Shown here: in pieces, positions 1 to 7,442 of the stretch
How the letters are laid out: each line of letters starts with the position of its first letter
How positions within the stretch are numbered: position 1 is the stretch's first letter
Source of the DNA: Amoebophrya sp. AT5.2
Taxonomy: Eukaryota > Sar > Dinophyceae > Syndiniales > Amoebophryaceae
Reading direction: 5' to 3'
DNA length: 11,824 bases
Assembly: GCA_005223375.1 (NCBI GenBank)
Contig: RXOD01005961.1
Span: forward strand, 1 to 11,824
Made by a program: the position numbers and the translations under genes
Notes under the pieces: generated by a model
What the model saw: the letters and a program-made list of their open reading frames with translations, nothing else
The model's database searches: none
What the model was told of the DNA's origin: nothing

Positions 1-307
1 CGACCCGGGGCCCCTCGGCTACAGGCTGCAGAGATTGGACGGTGGTGGACCTGGCGCCGCGGAATCTGCCCGGACGTAGCTGCTGCGGGCTTTCTCCAAG
101 GCTCAAAAGAGGGGCTTGACTTTACTACTTTCAACTTACGGGCCAAAATAGAATCTCATAATCATCACATTCAGGTACGTTCGCATCAGATATAACAGGT
201 ACCAATGTCGCAGGAATGCTGTCCAGAAGGTCTCCGCGATCCGTTCCCAGCTGACGTTCTCCACCGGCGGCAGCGGCGGGCCTCCCAAGTCAGATCGCCA
301 AGTCTAA
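1..307 (+). CDS. Myb/SANT-like DNA-binding protein, C-terminal fragment (two exons, 5' cut by window edge)
   Basis: Two short open stretches join into one Myb-like repeat. The first is read in frame 3 from base 3 and carries RDWTVVDLAPRNLPGRS, ending near 80-83. The second is read from about 200 and carries YQCRRNAVQKVSAIRSQL, then a Gly/Ser/Pro tail and TAA at 305-307. Joined, they give W-x(9)-LPGRS-x-x-QCRRN. This is the usual end of a Myb/SANT repeat, where LPGR(S/T) precedes the third helix and QCR begins it. Such domains bind DNA, or histone tails in some SANT proteins, so a nuclear role is likely. Without splicing, frame 3 runs into TGA just after 114. The exact splice boundary is not settled: the acceptor side has ACAG before GTACC, but no GT donor sits in the right place on the 5' side. 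The rest of the gene lies left of the window. The family call is moderately secure, the exon borders less so. Confidence 0.5.
81..199 (+). other. Inferred intron in the Myb-like gene
   Basis: The Myb-like repeat is interrupted between LPGRS (codons ending at 80) and YQCRRN (from 200). The stretch between has stops in the upstream frame. The 3' side shows an AG just before base 199, but the 5' side reads TGCTGCGGG rather than GT, so the intron may be non-canonical or the border may be off by a few bases. A CAG/GTACGT at about 170-176 looks like a donor but lies inside this stretch. Confidence 0.4.
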
Positions 308-328
308 TCCGCCCCACCGATTGCTACG

Positions 329-344
329 CGCGTCCTTGGACGCG
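329..344. repeat. Perfect inverted repeat (7-bp arms, 2-bp centre)
   Basis: CGCGTCC at 329-335 is followed by TT and the exact reverse complement GGACGCG at 338-344. It lies about 22 bp after the TAA of the Myb-like gene. It could form a short hairpin in that transcript's 3' untranslated region or in DNA. No function can be assigned. Confidence 0.7.
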
Positions 345-512
345 ATCGCTGGCGAGCCTAATCGCCTAGCGTCAACGCAAGACCCTAAGCTGCGGCCTAA
401 CCAAGTCGTGTTTACTTTTCTATATAGGAAATTTTTATTGCTACCCTGGTTATTGCTGAATCCGGTACGTTAAAAGAACACAAACGAAGATAAAAATTAT
501 AGCGGCTCCGTA

Positions 513-530
513 GATACTGATACTGATACT
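513..530. repeat. Short hexanucleotide repeat (GATACT)x3
   Basis: Three perfect copies of GATACT lie in the convergent intergenic region. This is a simple sequence repeat with no visible function. Confidence 0.8.
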
Positions 531-754
531 GGCCGTGAAGCCGATTGGAGTCGATTGCTGCGGTGCTCGAATTTCGGAACGAACAAAGAAATAGAAGTAA
601 GCAGCTTAGCTGCTCTTCTGGGTTTATGCCGTCACGCTTGCTTCTACTTCGTTCCGTACGTTTACATTGATCAGAGCGCATTCGTCTCTCCTGGACAAGA
701 AAACACTTTTTTTCTCATCTGTGCCCGCCATGGTCAAGATCCAAGGTAAAAGGT

Positions 755-2941
755 TCAGCTTGTTTCTCCTTCGGAACCCGCCACCAGGCACAGGTTCTGC
801 ATTTGTGTGAGCCGAAACTGGCTTGCTACGCCTTCTCGCAGATTGAACTTGCAGCTCAAGCGGAACTGGTCTGCGCGCACCACTCTTGAAACCTCGGTCC
901 CCTTTTCCCCGACATTCCTCTCCCCAACCCCCACATCGACGACCGCCGCCCCGTCGAAGTCAATGTGCAAATCGATATCACCATCCATCAAGCTGGCGAC
1001 TTCTCCCGGCAGCGGATACTTCTGGGGTTCGTCAAAGGCATGAAACAGCGCGGGCCCGTGGATCTTCCGAAACCGAACCTCGGAGGAGACTACGGTGAAG
1101 CGTGGGTGGCTTTGTTTTTCTGCTTCTCGGGTGGCGCCAACTTCTGGGCTCTCTGACTCTGTTGAAGCCGACGTCGAAGAAGTAGAAGTAGTAGACGCTG
1201 CAGCGGAACCTGCTGACGGGGTGCTTTTAGATGCGTCAGCCTCGTTTCGTTTTGTTGCTGAGTCAGCGGTCGCGCCTTGCAGTTCCGCCTTCGCATCCGC
1301 GTCCTGACTCGTAGTAGAAACAGACGAACTGCTCGTACTCGTAGACCTACTCGGTTCATCTTCCCCGCTCTGCTCCTGAGCTACTTCCTGTTCCTTTTTC
1401 CCCGTGCTACTGCGGCCGAGTGGCACTTCGTCTTGTCTTCCACTTAAGTGTGGCTTTTTCCGCTCCCGCTCCTCCGGCGTCGGCTCCGGAAACTTCCGAA
1501 ATTCAATCTCGATGGGCCCGAATTTCCACCTCTTCGTCTCGATCTGCCTGCTGGCGTTTGTGTCCTCCGGAGCCTTTTCTCCTGATCCTTCAGCAGTGCT
1601 GCTGCCGCTGCTGCTCGTCCCTTCTACTGCACTCCCACTCGAGCCAGCGCTCGCTTGTTCGTCATCCCGATCCCTGCTCCCAGCGGCACTACTTTTCTTT
1701 CCCTGCTCTTCTTTCGCAGCCATCCGTGCCCGTGACGTCTTCCCCTTCGACAACGACGAGAAAAACTGTTCCAGCTCGCGCTCCACTCCCGCGAGCGACC
1801 CTCCCAGCGCTCCGGCCCGTCCACTTTTCTCCTCCTCTTGTTCCTTCTTCATCGCGTCGAGCAGGGACAGATTCTCCACCCACAGCGGGTGTTCTGACCT
1901 CTCTTCTTCTTTCTTGCTCGAGGAGGTTTTTAATGCCGCGTGTTGATCGGCTCCTGCCGACCCTGACCGCACCGAGAAGTACTTTTCTTCCATCTCGGGA
2001 TTCACCACGTCGTACACTTCTCGATAGTCTCCCACAAAAGACCTCCGCAACAGCTCCGCATAGGCGAAATTGCTGTGCTTCAAAACCACCTCCGGTGCGT
2101 GCCAATCTTCGAGCACCAGAATCTCGTCGCGCAGCAAGTGTTGCTTTTTTTGCAGAAACAAAATGAACCGAACGATCGAGTACGCCACTGGCTGCACCAG
2201 CCTGAAGAAGAACTTCATGCGCTGCAGATTCTCGATCTGGCGGACGACGTCGAGGTGGGGCCCGAGCCGCTCGTGGTAGGTTTTTGCCCCGGCACTGAAA
2301 TCGTGCACCTTCCAGAGCCGGGGCGGGACAGATCCTGATGAAGAGGGGGAACTACCGGCGTCGGCGTCGGATCTACTTGCTCTTGGAAAGAAGTCTGCGA
2401 AATGCTGCTGCGCGTCTTCGCTGATTTTGCTAGGACCGCTCGCAACAGCTGGCTTCACGCTACTGCTCGTAGGTGAATTTGTGGTCGTAGTCGCAGTACT
2501 GTCTTTTGTCGAGGGTTTTTTTCGATCTACTTCTTCCCCATTGGTCTGCTGCGAGCCGGATGCCTTTGCCGCGGTGCCTTCTGAGAGAGACTGTTGAGGG
2601 ACTTCGCGCTGCTCGCCGCCTGTTGCAGCTCCGAATGCCTGCTCGGGAGGCGTCCCGCCGTCGACGACCTTCTCGTCGTTTACGTTTTTCGCGCTCACGA
2701 TCGGCGGTACTGTATCTGCAGTGGGGTTATGTTGAGGCGGCTCCCCCCGATTCGGATTCATCTTCGGAGGAGGGGGCGGCGTGCTTTTTTTTATTTGCAC
2801 TTGCTGCTCGTGCTCTTCACCGGGATTCTGTTGCTTCGGGTTCGGTTGCACGGAGAAATGGCGAACCATGCGCGCCGGCACAGGCCCACCATTCCGGAGA
2901 AGCCCGCGCAGACGCGGCACGACAGACGAGGCTGTGCGCAT
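755..2941 (-). CDS. Putative mitochondrial protein, weak Tim44/mL45-like resemblance, long low-complexity inserts
   Basis: One uninterrupted frame of 728 residues. I start it at the ATG at 2941 rather than the in-frame ATG at 3193, because residues 1-32 then look like a mitochondrial presequence: Arg-rich, no acidic residues, Ser/Leu/Val, with an RHFS motif at 27-30. Three conserved-looking blocks are separated by Ser/Thr/Glu/Ala-rich sequence. Block one, about 208-325, has helical hydrophobic stretches (FFFRLVQPVAYSIVRFILFL) and a later GDYREVYDVVNPEMEEKYF that recalls the start of Tim44/mL45-type folds. Block two is about 468-495 (RWKFGPIEIEFRKFPEP). Block three, about 613-720, looks beta-rich. 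Residues 330-465 and 500-610 are low complexity. The Tim44/mL45 comparison is a weak impression; an import-motor or mitoribosome role is only a suggestion. No intron is needed to read it, unlike its neighbours. Confidence 0.7.
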   Translation of the reverse strand: MRTASSVVPRLRGLLRNGGPVPARMVRHFSVQPNPKQQNPGEEHEQQVQIKKSTPPPPPKMNPNRGEPPQHNPTADTVPPIVSAKNVNDEKVVDGGTPPEQAFGAATGGEQREVPQQSLSEGTAAKASGSQQTNGEEVDRKKPSTKDSTATTTTNSPTSSSVKPAVASGPSKISEDAQQHFADFFPRASRSDADAGSSPSSSGSVPPRLWKVHDFSAGAKTYHERLGPHLDVVRQIENLQRMKFFFRLVQPVAYSIVRFILFLQKKQHLLRDEILVLEDWHAPEVVLKHSNFAYAELLRRSFVGDYREVYDVVNPEMEEKYFSVRSGSAGADQHAALKTSSSKKEEERSEHPLWVENLSLLDAMKKEQEEEKSGRAGALGGSLAGVERELEQFFSSLSKGKTSRARMAAKEEQGKKSSAAGSRDRDDEQASAGSSGSAVEGTSSSGSSTAEGSGEKAPEDTNASRQIETKRWKFGPIEIEFRKFPEPTPEERERKKPHLSGRQDEVPLGRSSTGKKEQEVAQEQSGEDEPSRSTSTSSSSVSTTSQDADAKAELQGATADSATKRNEADASKSTPSAGSAAASTTSTSSTSASTESESPEVGATREAEKQSHPRFTVVSSEVRFRKIHGPALFHAFDEPQKYPLPGEVASLMDGDIDLHIDFDGAAVVDVGVGERNVGEKGTEVSRVVRADQFRLSCKFNLREGVASQFRLTQMQNLCLVAGSEGETS

Positions 2942-3587
2942 GGTGTTAGTGCGGCTGTGACTGTCGCTCTCCCGATGTGCTTGCGTCAAATAATGCGAAG
3001 TCTTTGTCTCGAGTTTGTCATGAGCATCCGATGACTCAGTCCTGTTACTATGACGATGTCGATGACCTCGACTTCTAGCTGATACACCTGGTACTGCTCG
3101 CTGCTCGGGAAACGCTGGGAAGTGTTTCGACTGTTTTTTTTGGATAACGCAGCTATATGAACATGAAGCGTACGCTGGCGTCCAGAGGACCAAAATACTC
3201 TACACTACAACGCTGAGTAGGACTTCACGCACGGAGAACAGCGACTCTGCTATGAATGCTACTTTTACCGATATCTACTTCACCACGGTGGGGAGAACAG
3301 GTTCGAACATCGCCACACTTCAACACTTCAGCGTGCTTTGCGCTATTTTGAAGGCCAGCCGTGATGTCCTTCGTTTACTGGCTCTTTCGAGAAAAAAACA
3401 CGACTCGTCGCGCTGCATAGCCGCTGTCTTCTACGGCCATGTTCAACAGCGTGCTCTCCTCGTCAGGCACGAAACAGAGAGCTCGCTGTAGTTCTTGAAG
3501 CTGAGTGGCTCTGAGTCAGAACTACGAAGGAGCAGAGTCGTCTCTTTCTACCACAAACCATCTATCCTCTTCTATCTCCGGCGGCCG
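2942..3587. other. Intergenic region upstream of the mitochondrial-protein gene
   Basis: This lies between the ATG at 2941 and the stop of the next minus-strand gene at 3588. It should contain the 5' untranslated region and promoter of one gene and the 3' end of the other. The frame of the 755-2941 gene stays open upstream to an ATG at 3193, but the extra 84 residues lack domain character and would bury the presequence. I see no TATA-like element or other gene. Confidence 0.45.
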
Positions 3588-5543
3588 CTAGAAGTCGTCT
3601 AGTGTGGGGGTTTTGGTTGTGATTAGTCTCTTTGCCCCGTACACCATGATACATACGTTGGCCAGGAACACTGCTCCCAGCAGCACGAACGTGTTCCGTA
3701 GCCCCTCCTGCGCGTACGTCGCGACGATCTGTTCGGGGTCCCGCCCGTCTTGGTAAAACCGGAAAAACAGCGGGTGCGGCGAATTGATTTCGTGGATGCC
3801 CTCCGCCTCCAGGACGGCCAGCCGAAAGAAGGCCACGGAGTCATCGACCCAGCGCAAACCGGTGCGATCGCGCGCTGCACTTGCCGCGCTGCTGCCAGGT
3901 TCGCCGTCGAGAGAGAGATCTGTCAGAGGTTTAGAGGCCGTTCCAGCGGCCGTCCCAGATGAGGAAGCTCCCCATCGACGGCCGCACAGGGCTGTTTTGC
4001 TGCTCCAACTGTTACTGTAAGGCAATTATAGTCGCGGGCCCCCGCCGTCGTGGCGGGAAGCGAGAACCAGTAACAGACACTTGACTTTGCCTGAGCATTG
4101 ACTGCACGTGGGCGAAAGCACCAAACCCAAAGACATTCTTGGATCGATAGATTTAGAAGATGAGTAGTACCAAATCCCTGGCACGTGAAGTCGAGAGCGT
4201 CGTCGCTTCCGCAACAGTTCACACCGACTGCCCAGAAGTCGAAGCCGCAGTCACTTCCGCAACTCTTGTCCACGATCGGCGCCACGCAGTAGTTGTCGTG
4301 GTTCTTAAACGACACCACCTTCGTTGTGTCCACCGTGATCGTATTGCCGCCGCGAAAGAAGACCTTCCCCGCGTCCTGATAGCGCTTGCCCTCGGTTGCT
4401 CGTGAAGAAACCGCAGTCGTGTACACTAAATCACTGGAGGCGGCGAGCGTTCGAGCGCGAGGGGATGTTGCTCGTTGCGTTTCGGATAATTCGCTTCTAC
4501 TTTGTAAAGTAGGACAAGTTCGATTTCGAACTACGAACCGACAAAAACCTATCGAAGATTCGATGCCATCGCTTTGCTCTAGATGCGTGACCACTACACG
4601 GTTTTTTTTCACTCAGTTTTTTCGGAGCTGCTCCCTTCACAAATCGACTTCAACGGCCGCGCAGACTGTCACAGATGTTCTTCTTCTTGAGTAAGTAGCC
4701 AGCAACTACTACTAAACTTAACTTAGTTACCTTAGGGCTACGTTTAGAAAATCATTCTACGTATTCCAACAACTGCCCCATCGTCTTCTCGGTAACTCTG
4801 GCCCCGTGACCACGGCATTTGCGTCTCTGCTCACCGTCGTGACGAACAGCCGGCTCGGGTTCACCGTGCCGTAGGTCGCCATCTGGTGCAGCTGGTAGTA
4901 GGGGTAGAGGTAGAACCAGAAGTTCAGGTTCCCGAGCAATATGCAAGAAGGACCAGCGATGCGGTAACAAGTACAAGGGTAATCCAAGGGAGTGAAAGTT
5001 ATGGGTAGCCTTAGCTACGCTAGGTACTAAAGTGAAACGGGTGTCGTCGGGCGATGTCGTTTGACCATATGCCTATGTCCTGAAAAGAGGTCTGCACTAG
5101 CAGCATAGGCGCCTGCCCGCGGTCGGCAGCAGGCCGGAGAACACCCCTTTTCCGATTTGCTTTCATCTACTAACATACAGCGAACAATAAATCTCATGAA
5201 ACCGCCCGGCGCGAACCTAAACGCAAGAGCCGACATCCAAACCGGGGGGCGACCTCGTCCTAGCGTTGGCCTGGCCTAAAAATGCTACTAGTAGTGACTG
5301 TTACTTTGCCAATACCGTACCTACTACTTTTCTTACCAGCATGATCTGGTCTCATCGTGTCATAAACAGCCACCCGAGCAGCAAGTAGAACATGCACATG
5401 CCGGAGAGGAACCACGTCGTCGGCAGCTGCATCCGTCGCTTCGCGCGGTAGAGGAAGTAGGCCGCGAAAAAGGCCACCGCGCAGTCCGCCCCGTAGAAGA
5501 TCCAGCTGTAAAGACTGGCCGGGCTCGATACTTTCTTTCCCAT
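3588..5543 (-). CDS. Multi-pass membrane protein of an alveolate-type family (CVAPIV/DFWAVG/FFRLAV), four exons
   Basis: Spliced model, minus strand: exon 1 5543-5373, exon 2 4930-4835, exon 3 4375-4181, exon 4 3983-3588, giving 285 residues. Exon 1 starts MGKKVSSPASLYSW and has one membrane helix (about 13-32), then a second (about 43-68) that is completed by exon 2 (LLLG joined to NLNFWFYLYPYY). Exon 3 carries YCVAPIVDKSCGSDCG and DFWAVGVNCCG, a Cys/Trp-rich segment probably facing the lumen or outside. Exon 4 carries VDDSVAFFRLAVLEAEG and SPHPLFFRFYQD, then a last membrane helix at about 251-270 and a short polar tail. From memory, CVAPI, FWAVG-NCC, FRLAV and HPLFF occur in this order in uncharacterised dinoflagellate and perkinsid membrane proteins; no biochemical role is known to me. 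Exon 1 to 2 has no GT-AG boundary. The exon 3 to 4 border is uncertain by a few residues: a GT-AG alternative would add about five. Confidence 0.65.
3984..4180 (-). other. Inferred intron 3 of the CVAPIV-family gene
   Basis: Exon 3 ends in DFTC and exon 4 resumes with GRRWG; the frame changes between them. The simplest join uses TGC on both sides (4181-4183 and 3984-3986), with the insert beginning CAGGG and ending CCCTG. A canonical alternative is a GTACTA donor at about 4172 with an acceptor CAG just before CCCTGTGC, in matching phase. Sequence alone does not choose between them. Confidence 0.45.
4376..4834 (-). other. Inferred intron 2 of the CVAPIV-family gene (GT-AG)
   Basis: On the minus strand the donor reads ACG/GTGAGC at 4834 and the acceptor TATCAG/G at 4376, both close to consensus. 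Removal joins exon 2 (RLFVTT) to exon 3 (DAGKVFFRGG) in frame. A 6-bp ACGGTG repeat near both ends would allow another in-phase join with a shorter loop, so the border is likely but not certain. Confidence 0.55.
4931..5380 (-). mobile_element. Introner-like element forming intron 1, with 8-bp direct repeats and inverted ends
   Basis: Two perfect copies of CCCGAGCA (plus strand) lie at 4931-4938 and 5373-5380, one at each exon edge and both in the same codon phase (CTC GGG on the minus strand). Between them are 434 bp. Inside each end is a related inverted sequence: plus strand from 4951 GACCAGCGATGCGGTAA, and minus strand near the other end GACCAGATCATGCTGGTAA. Excising one repeat copy plus the insert leaves a continuous membrane helix. 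No shift within the repeat produces GT-AG. This matches a non-autonomous DNA-transposon-like introner with a target-site duplication. No transposase is encoded. Confidence 0.6.
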
Positions 5544-5800
5544 GAGAGACGCTGGAAAGTGTGGAGATAAACAACTGGTGGGCCGTCGTCTAGACCGTGA
5601 AGCTGCATTTCTAGACAGCCAAGATCTGGCGAGCACAGGCTATCAGAGACTGACGGCCATGCTGAAGACAGCTACAACCATCGATAGCAAAAAATGCCAG
5701 CTGTATACGACGAGCTGCACCCTACAGGGCGACAGATTCTAGATACGCCGCGCGATGTCCTTGTGGCGGCTCAGCGCATCTGTCTACTCTCTGCGTTCGT
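5544..5800. other. Short intergenic region between two minus-strand genes
   Basis: This holds the promoter and 5' untranslated region of the CVAPIV-family gene and the 3' end of the EF-hand gene. No gene, TATA-like box or repeat is evident. Confidence 0.4.
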
Positions 5801-6530
5801 CTATTCTCTGTCTAAGTCGTGTCTAACTTGTCGTCTTTCCGGTATCTTTCCGGCGTCTTTCCTGCGGGTTTCTTCTATCGAGCTCATCCAGTCGTAACAG
5901 TTGGGGTAGCTCCAGTACTTGAACGAGTTCAGCCAGAAATAAACCCCGAAAGTCAGCCACGGCACGGTGATGCCGAACAAAAAGGGGAGCCAGTTGATCA
6001 CGCGCCGCCGGTCGCCGACGTTCTTCACCTCAGGGACGGGACCGTGCGTGTAGTGCGGGTTCTTCTTCTTCAGAATACCCGCGATCGAATTCTCGTCCTG
6101 GAGCTTGATCACCTGGGGAGGTGGGGAGCGAGGTGCTGGATCACAAATTTATATCTCCAGCGGATCATCAACACCACTCGCACTCCGAAATTTTTCGGAT
6201 ATACTTACACTTTTTGGTTTTTACATCACTTCTCTCACTGCTCACAAGCAAGGAAGTTTAGTATACGAAAACGAAACCCACCTGCGCCATGAAGGGAAGA
6301 AACTCCGCGAAGTCGATCTGCCCCGACTTGTCCTGGTCCAATGCGTCCATAACCGCTTGCAGCTCTTTGTAACTAGGATTCTGTCCGAGTAACCGCAACA
6401 CATCTTCCAGTTCCTCCATGTCGATAAGGCCATCCCCGCTGTCGTCAAACGCCTGAAACGCCTTGACCACATCCTGAAACTGCTTGGGCGTGAGCCCGTG
6501 CTTTATCAAAGAATTCGCCGTGTCGTCCAT
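5801..6530 (-). CDS. EF-hand protein with a C-terminal membrane segment, two exons
   Basis: Exon 1 runs 6530-6282 and exon 2 6112-5801, giving 186 residues. Exon 1 starts at MDDTANSL and contains two canonical 12-residue calcium loops: DDSGDGLIDMEE at 29-40 and DQDKSGQIDFAE at 65-76, each with acidic positions 1, 9 and 12 in place. FLPFMAQ then joins VIKLQDEN across a GT-AG intron. Exon 2 adds a polar linker (LKKKNPHYTHGPVPEV), one strongly hydrophobic segment at about 122-145 (WLPFLFGITVPWLTFGVYFW), an aromatic SYPNCYDW stretch and a charged tail. The calmodulin/centrin-like half should bind calcium; the hydrophobic half should anchor it in a membrane, possibly of an organelle. I do not recognise this pairing as a named family. 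The frame is open upstream of the ATG for 29 codons without another ATG, so an upstream exon is possible but not needed. Confidence 0.8.
6113..6281 (-). other. GT-AG intron of the EF-hand gene
   Basis: On the minus strand the donor is GCGCAG/GTGGGT (intron starts 6281) and the acceptor is CTCCCCAG/GTGATC (intron ends 6113). The intron is 169 bp and joins FMAQ to VIKLQ in phase 0. CAGGTG is present at both junctions, so splice sites and a possible 6-bp insertion duplication coincide. The interior has a perfect hairpin, TCCGAAA-TT-TTTCGGA, at 6184-6199. Confidence 0.85.
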
Positions 6531-7442
6531 CGCGTTTTCTTTGACTTTGTTTTTCCGGAGTAGCCCGCTTGTAGTGCGGCTGCCGCTTCGTCTGGGCCAA
6601 GCTGCTTTGACGGACACGGTCCCGTCAACAGAGCTGGGAGCTCAGGTGGACCGGCCAAGAGACGCTTGCTATAGCGGACAGTCTTTGGTTAGGACCCGAC
6701 CCGCCGAGTGGGCCTCAGTCTTTGGTTAGGACCTGCAAGCATCCCACCGCCGGCAGAGCCGACATCCTTGAGCAGCGAAGGCGAAGCCTCTCGTCCGTCA
6801 TGAATTCGAAAAAAACACAAAAACAAATAATGAAACGCAGGTGTTGTAATCAATGAAGCTCCGCTAGTAGTCCTTACAAAAATACTGTTGCTTTGCTACA
6901 GCTACACCTACTTTTGCGACCACAGTAGGGGAAAGCGAAAGCGCATTCTGTATCTATACGTATATCGTTCTTGTCTGAGCGGCGGTTTGAAGAGATAACT
7001 CGCTCCTCGCCCTCCCTTTGTCGATGACTCCTTTAAATTTCGCTCCCTCGTCTTGGCCACTAGTAGTGGCAGTGCACGACGCTCGACAGTTCTGCACCGC
7101 GTTAGAGTTCTTATTTTGTTTGAGCGCGGAATGTCTACAACCAAAAGGCGCTGCAGCTGCGCAAATGGATATACAGAGACTTCGCTTTCGTGATGTGTAG
7201 GTTGCCGTTCCTTCGAATAGAGGAAAAATTTCAAGCAAAATCTTATGTCGGATTCGCATCCAGTTTTCCTTCCGGAAATCTGAGAAGCCGAGTTCATTCT
7301 CCTTGTGTTCCGCAATAAGTAGCTGCAAAACATAGCCACCGTCCATGCATTTGATGATGCCGGTGCCACGAGGACGAGCACGACAACTCCTACCTACGAC
7401 TACGTATATATAAAACAACAACAATACAACAAGAACTCATAC
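6531..7442. other. Intergenic region with repeats, no recognised gene
   Basis: This separates the start of the EF-hand gene from the stop of the Cys-rich gene at 7443. It contains an 18-bp direct repeat (6679-6733), a 13-mer shared with the introner in the next gene but one (6755-6767), and a more AT-rich half from about 6800. Minus-strand open frames at 6908-7424 overlap each other and show no family features. A TATATAAA occurs at about 7405, but it lies at the 3' side of the neighbouring gene on either reading. Confidence 0.45.
6679..6733. repeat. 18-bp perfect direct repeat upstream of the EF-hand gene
   Basis: CAGTCTTTGGTTAGGACC occurs at 6679-6696 and again at 6716-6733, 37 bp apart start to start. 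The pair is enclosed by GCTTGC at about 6664 and its reverse complement GCAAGC at about 6735. This could be a regulatory tandem or the remains of a small inverted-repeat element. It lies about 150-200 bp upstream of the EF-hand start codon. Confidence 0.75.

Larger units (their letters stand above)
308..754. other. Convergent intergenic region without a recognised gene
   Basis: This stretch separates the 3' end of the plus-strand Myb-like gene from the 3' end of the minus-strand gene at 755. It should hold both 3' untranslated regions. I see no coding-like frame: the minus-strand open frame at 412-681 has no family signal. It contains the perfect palindrome at 329-344 and a three-copy GATACT repeat at 513-530. 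No clear polyadenylation signal stands out. Confidence 0.5.

Noticed and set aside
412..681. Minus-strand open frame of 89 codons in the convergent gap
   Set aside because: There is no domain, it has odd composition, and it lies where two 3' untranslated regions are expected.
1404..2166. Long plus-strand open frames opposite the 755-2941 gene
   Set aside because: They are Ser/Pro/Arg-rich mirror images of the low-complexity minus-strand coding sequence and show no domain or independent start context.
3252..3491. GGTTCGAAC near 3300 as a tRNA T-arm
   Set aside because: The surrounding bases do not form an acceptor stem, D arm or anticodon arm.
6908..7424. Two overlapping minus-strand open frames of about 156 codons downstream of the Cys-rich gene
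   Set aside because: They overlap in different frames and carry no recognised motif. A stretch reading GIIKCMDGGYVLQLL looked faintly coding but has no supporting partner exon.
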